Source of the DNA: Nipponacmea schrenckii
Lineage: Eukaryota > Mollusca > Gastropoda > Lottiidae
Assembly: GCA_030562195.1 (NCBI GenBank)
Contig: JAUJPP010000012.1
Coordinates: 22,568,001 to 22,632,000, forward strand
Direction: 5' to 3'
DNA length: 64,000 bases
Position numbers and translations under genes: made by a program. Of the stretch, positions 60,601 through 64,000 are shown one piece after another. Numbering within the stretch: the stretch's first letter is position 1; each line of letters begins with the position of its first letter. Below the pieces are notes generated by a model. That model saw nothing but the letters and a program-made list of their open reading frames with translations. It was not told where the DNA came from and did no database searches.

Positions 60601-63600
60601 GGGTAGCCGATGGAAGAATTAAATGGGTGAGTGATTGAGTGTTTAATTGAATGAATAAATGAATGAATGAAAGGAGAGTAAATGAAAGGTGAATTGAATA
60701 AATGATTGAACGAATGAAAGAATTATTGAATGAATGAATGAATGGATGGATGAATGAATGGATGAATGAATGGATGAAGAATGAATGGATGAATGAATGG
60801 ATATTTGAATGAATGAATAAATGAATGAATGAGTGAGAGAATGAATTAGTAAATGATTGAATGAATGAATAAAGAAAAATTAAAAAAAAGGAAAGAATTA
60901 TTACTTCATTTTGATTCCACGCCTCCCTGACATTTCCCTCATTCCACACGGCATAGCTTTATCACCTACATTATTCCAATAGCCCGAATAAAAGGCATCC
61001 AAAAACATATCCAATTCATTTCCTGGTATTTATCAATAAATGGTGTCTATTTTCAGTACATAGTGTACAACCAATATGTAGTCCAACGGCTCATTCCGTA
61101 GACGTTGACGCAACTGAATTAACGGATTTTCTCGTATTAGAATTGTTTAACCTTTGTACCGATGGTGATAACGATCCACTGACCTATACTATAACCAAAG
61201 GCAACGACGATGGACTGTTTAAAGTAGATGGTAGCCAGATTCAGCTGGCTAAAGATATACCAGATCAGATACAGTATAGATATGTGGTAAGTATTGTGAA
61301 AACCAAAAAAAAAAAAAACACAAAAAACGCCAAACCAATCCATGTAGGGTTCTATAGCACAGCGGTTAGAGCGATGGTTCTATAGCACAGTGGTTAGAGC
61401 GATGGTTCTATAGCACAGTGGTTAGAGCGATGGTTCTATAGCACAGTGGTTAGAGCGTTTGTTCTATCGCATAGCGGTTAGAGCGTTGGTTCAATAGCGC
61501 AGTCGGTTAGAGCGTTGGTTCTATAGCTCAGCGGTTAGAGCGTTGGTTTTATAGCCCAGCGGTTAGAGCGTTGGTTCTATAGCACAGCGGTTAGAGTGAT
61601 GGTTCTATAGCACAGCGGTTAGAGTGATGGTTCTATAGCACAGCGGTTAGAGCGTTGGTTCTTTAGGTCATGACGTTATTTGCTTAGATACGTTGAAAAT
61701 GTCGGACGTAAGTTCTAATCTCGACCGGAGTTTGAAAGTTTAATGACCTTGAGTAAGCCATCTTTACTCATAATTCCAGTCTACCCAGCTGAAATTGGGA
61801 ACGGATAATCCGGGAAAGATCAATGCCAAGAGGTTTGGCCAAGAACCAGCTTGTAGAAAGGATCCCTGTCACGGCGGACTTGTGAACCTAAGTTGTTATC
61901 CTTGTAAAATATAATTTTAAATTAGATTATAATTGTAAATTAGATTGGAAGTTTATTAACATTTTAGATGCAGATCGATGTAAATGACGGAAACTCAGCC
62001 ACCATCTACCTATCTTTAACCGTTACTATAATATTCAACAACAACAATAACGATCCCGTTCTCACCCTTCAAAGTTCCGTCAATATACCAGAATCCGCAC
62101 CGATTGGTACTAGAATCACAGTTTGTACCGTCTCAGATGCGGATCCGGATACAACTCTTGCTGGCGTTGTTCGCGTTGGAATCTCTGATCATGGTAGGTC
62201 TGATTAAATAGATACTGCGTCTTAGAATGAATATAAAATTTAAAAAATTCTTGATCGGCGTGTGAAAGTGGGGTTCTATACCAAAGCGGTTAGAGCGTTG
62301 GTTCGTTACTTCTTGACATTATTTACTTGGATACGTTGAAATAATACGTTGAGGATCAATGCCAAGAGGTTTGTCCAAGGACCAAGGTAGAAAGGATTCT
62401 TAACCGTAACCTAATTTGTTATCCTTGTAAAATATAGTTGTTTGTTTCTTTCTTTCTTCCCTTTCACAGACCTACAAAAAGGCAGAGGGGCAATTATTCA
62501 GCAAAACTTTGAGATCAACAATGTGTACTTTTGATGATGCAGGTGGCAGCAGTTGCAAGGCTTATTCCACACTTCATCCAAAATGTCCCTTGTTGCACAT
62601 CACATGACCTTTCCCATCTCCATTAATCTAATCTTCAGCAAAGAAAAAAAAAATAAGACGTAAAACTCCATTTTATTTCTTATAGTTCCAACAATGACCA
62701 GAAGGTTTACATTGGACAGTGTTAGCTGTGAGCTATTTCTCAACACTGTGCTGGATTATGAGAAACTTAAAGGATACAACTTGGTGATCGAGGCTTGGGA
62801 TCTTGATCCACACAACCCAAGAAAGGTCAACAAGACCATCACCATCAATATTGACGACGTTAATGATAACAATCCAGTAAGTTCTGTTTGTTTCCTTCTT
62901 GCTTGTTTCCTAGTCTTTTTTCTCCTTTATTTTTACCTTCCTACATTCTTTGCTTTCTAATTCAGGCATGCACACAATACGATGTAGTAAAAGCCACGAC
63001 GACTGCAGCCACAGTGGGTCAAACGATCTTTGAACCGAACTGTGCGGATCCTGATTCGGGGGTTAACGGACAGGTCACGTATTCCATGGACGGTAGGTGA
63101 ACATTCTATTCATTTATAAGTTGGGCAGATCACCAACATGTTATCATTCCTGGAAGTTTATTTCGGTAGCTACACACACGACAATCACGTACCGTATACA
63201 CAATAATATACACAAAGACTATTCAAACAACTAGTATGTTGATATAACATTTATCCATTATGTAAACCAACATGCTTTTTAAAATGGGAACCAGAGATCT
63301 AAAAGGGGTGTGTGATGTTGCCAATAGAGGGAGTAATCATTTTTTTATTGAAAAAATTGTTAGTATTTCCCCAACATTTTTAACTCTGCTTTTTAAGCAA
63401 TTCTCTTTTTTTAGCGTCTAATACAGCACCAGCCACCAATCTATTTGAAGTCGAACCTAGCACTGGTGTTCTGAAGGTCAAATCGGCCATAACGGCCACT
63501 AACATCCCTTTCTACGAGGTAGTCATCAACGCGAGAGACGGAGGTTCTAGAGAGGCTAAAGTGTTAGTAAGAGTTGTCGTTACTGACGCCAGCGGACCTG

Positions 63601-63937
63601 AGCCTACTACATTTGATAGAAGTAAGTGCATTTACGTCCCTTTGCTCTCTTTAAGCCTTTTAGAGTTAAAGTAATTTAGTAATGGAATATCGTTAGGCTT
63701 TCAGCAACAATTCAATTTGCCCGTTCTCTGCAATAAAGCCACTTGCCTTGGGTTTCTAAATTTAGATCCCACGCAATAAACAACTGCATCGCATAGGAAA
63801 GTGGGACATTTATTTACTTCCTTGTTTGTTTACTTACTTGTTTATTTATTTATTTATTCCAGGTATCTTGCATCCTGCTACACCATCGACAGTCATTCCT
63901 CTTTCAACAACAAACAGAACTCCCATACCCAGAACAA
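57674..63937 (+). CDS. Cadherin-repeat surface protein, 5' part
   Basis: Calcium-dependent adhesion-type protein, secreted or membrane-bound; the 3' end is outside the window. Exons: 57674-57728, 61057-61286, 61968-62193, 62686-62876, 62966-63092, 63415-63621, 63863-63937, giving 370 residues in frame. Residues 1-19 form a signal peptide (MPSTVLWLCLIQALVWTSG). Cadherin marks are NNNNNDP (119-125), LDYE (193-196), DDVNDNNP (227-234) and ADPDSGVNGQVTYS (261-274). About three cadherin repeats are visible; the third ends without the DxNDN linker and leads into a Ser/Thr/Pro-rich stretch (PATPSTVIPLSTTNRTP). The first intron is 3.3 kb and carries a large minisatellite. No transmembrane segment is reached. 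The exact cadherin subfamily is unknown. Confidence 0.88.
58345..58480 (+). repeat. Interspersed repeat C, partial copy
   Basis: In cadherin intron 1. Carries the variant core 'acaccaagtaagtccact' followed by 'aatgaacaaaaactcat'. Confidence 0.5.
58690..60090. repeat. Minisatellite, about 70-bp unit, about 20 copies
   Basis: Units contain 'aatcaacggaaatatttcca', 'tacttactaaaattgtcaaa' and 'atatgaggaaaacgtttaaa'. It occupies the middle of cadherin intron 1. Variants with a shortened 'ataagaaaaac' end mark subfamilies. Confidence 0.93.
60125..60210 (+). repeat. SINE-B 3' fragment
   Basis: Ends in 'ggacgtaaaactccattcat', the complement of the SINE-B tail seen near 28620 and 62660. In cadherin intron 1. 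Confidence 0.45.
60605..60885. repeat. (GAAT)n microsatellite
   Basis: Imperfect tetranucleotide array of GAAT/GGAT/AAAT words. The minus-strand frame across it (Ser-Phe-Ile-His repeats) is a composition artefact. Confidence 0.93.
61349..61660 (+). repeat. Tandem array of SINE-A tRNA-like heads (28-bp unit, 11 copies)
   Basis: Units read 'ttctatagcacagcggttag' plus 'agcgttgg'. Most contain a pol III A-box match TAGCACAGCGG. The array directly precedes a full SINE-A body and lies in the cadherin intron between exons 2 and 3. Confidence 0.9.
61661..61916 (+). repeat. SINE-A, most complete copy
   Basis: The last array unit acts as its head. The body then runs through the B-box-like GTTCTAATCTCGACC, the 'ctacccagctg' block and the tail 'gttatccttgtaaaatataa'. 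It serves as the reference copy for the family in this window. Confidence 0.8.
62268..62450 (+). repeat. SINE-A copy with internal deletion
   Basis: Head ('ttctataccaaagcggttag') and tail ('gttatccttgtaaaatatag') are present, but most of the body between 'ggatacgttga' and 'gatcaatgccaag' is deleted. In a cadherin intron. Confidence 0.65.
62565..62690 (+). repeat. SINE-B fragment reaching a splice acceptor
   Basis: SINE-B 3' part ending 'gacgtaaaactccattttat' merges directly with the pyrimidine tract of cadherin exon 62686-62876, so the acceptor appears to use SINE-derived or SINE-adjacent sequence. Confidence 0.45.
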
Positions 63938-64000
63938 GTAGGCATTTTACTATCGTCATCCAAGCTTTATCAAGCAAGCGATATATCCCAGTCAAAGACA

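Noticed and set aside
60578..60949. Minus-strand frame rich in Ser-Phe-Ile-His
   Set aside because: Translation of the GAAT microsatellite.

Overview
The window is intron-rich, AT-rich animal nuclear DNA. The proteins are clearly metazoan (xanthine dehydrogenase family, DHX9, UBAC2, FIRRM, TRMT1L, a cadherin). The small introns mixed with abundant tRNA-derived SINEs, MITEs and minisatellites suggest a marine invertebrate, perhaps a mollusc. That taxonomic guess is an inference, not a proof.

Layout: (1) 257-12173, + strand: the 3' half of a xanthine dehydrogenase/aldehyde oxidase family gene (17 exons; the Fe-S and FAD parts lie upstream of the window). (2) 12174-15760: convergent intergenic spacer with a TTAA-flanked MITE and a 25-26 bp minisatellite. 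(3) 15761-32550, - strand: complete DHX9/maleless RNA helicase, 30 coding exons, 1231 residues, with a probable noncoding first exon at about 32989. (4) 31.9-33.8 kb: two unexplained protein-like minus-strand ORFs around the DHX9 start. (5) 35031-43701, - strand: complete UBAC2, 10 exons, 357 residues, with two large minisatellites in its introns; one, of 66 bp, keeps reading frames of up to 972 codons open. (6) 44579-47332, - strand: a FIRRM (C1orf112) homologue in one uninterrupted 917-codon frame. (7) 47773-52859, - strand: a TRMT1L-like tRNA methyltransferase paralogue, 8 exons, 515 residues. (8) 52860-57673: no gene seen; G-rich tracts, SINE pieces and a minisatellite built from a SINE tail. 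(9) 57674-63937 and beyond, + strand: the 5' part of a cadherin-repeat surface protein.

I rebuilt every gene model by hand from splice sites and reading-frame continuity. All four complete genes close in frame, as does the visible part of the xanthine dehydrogenase gene. The genes do not form one pathway. However, DHX9, TRMT1L and FIRRM are also linked on human chromosome 1q24-25, so the cluster may keep ancient linkage. The most unusual content is repeat-derived: SINE fragments turned into tandem arrays, a MITE nested precisely in a SINE, and minisatellites that run up to 3' splice sites.
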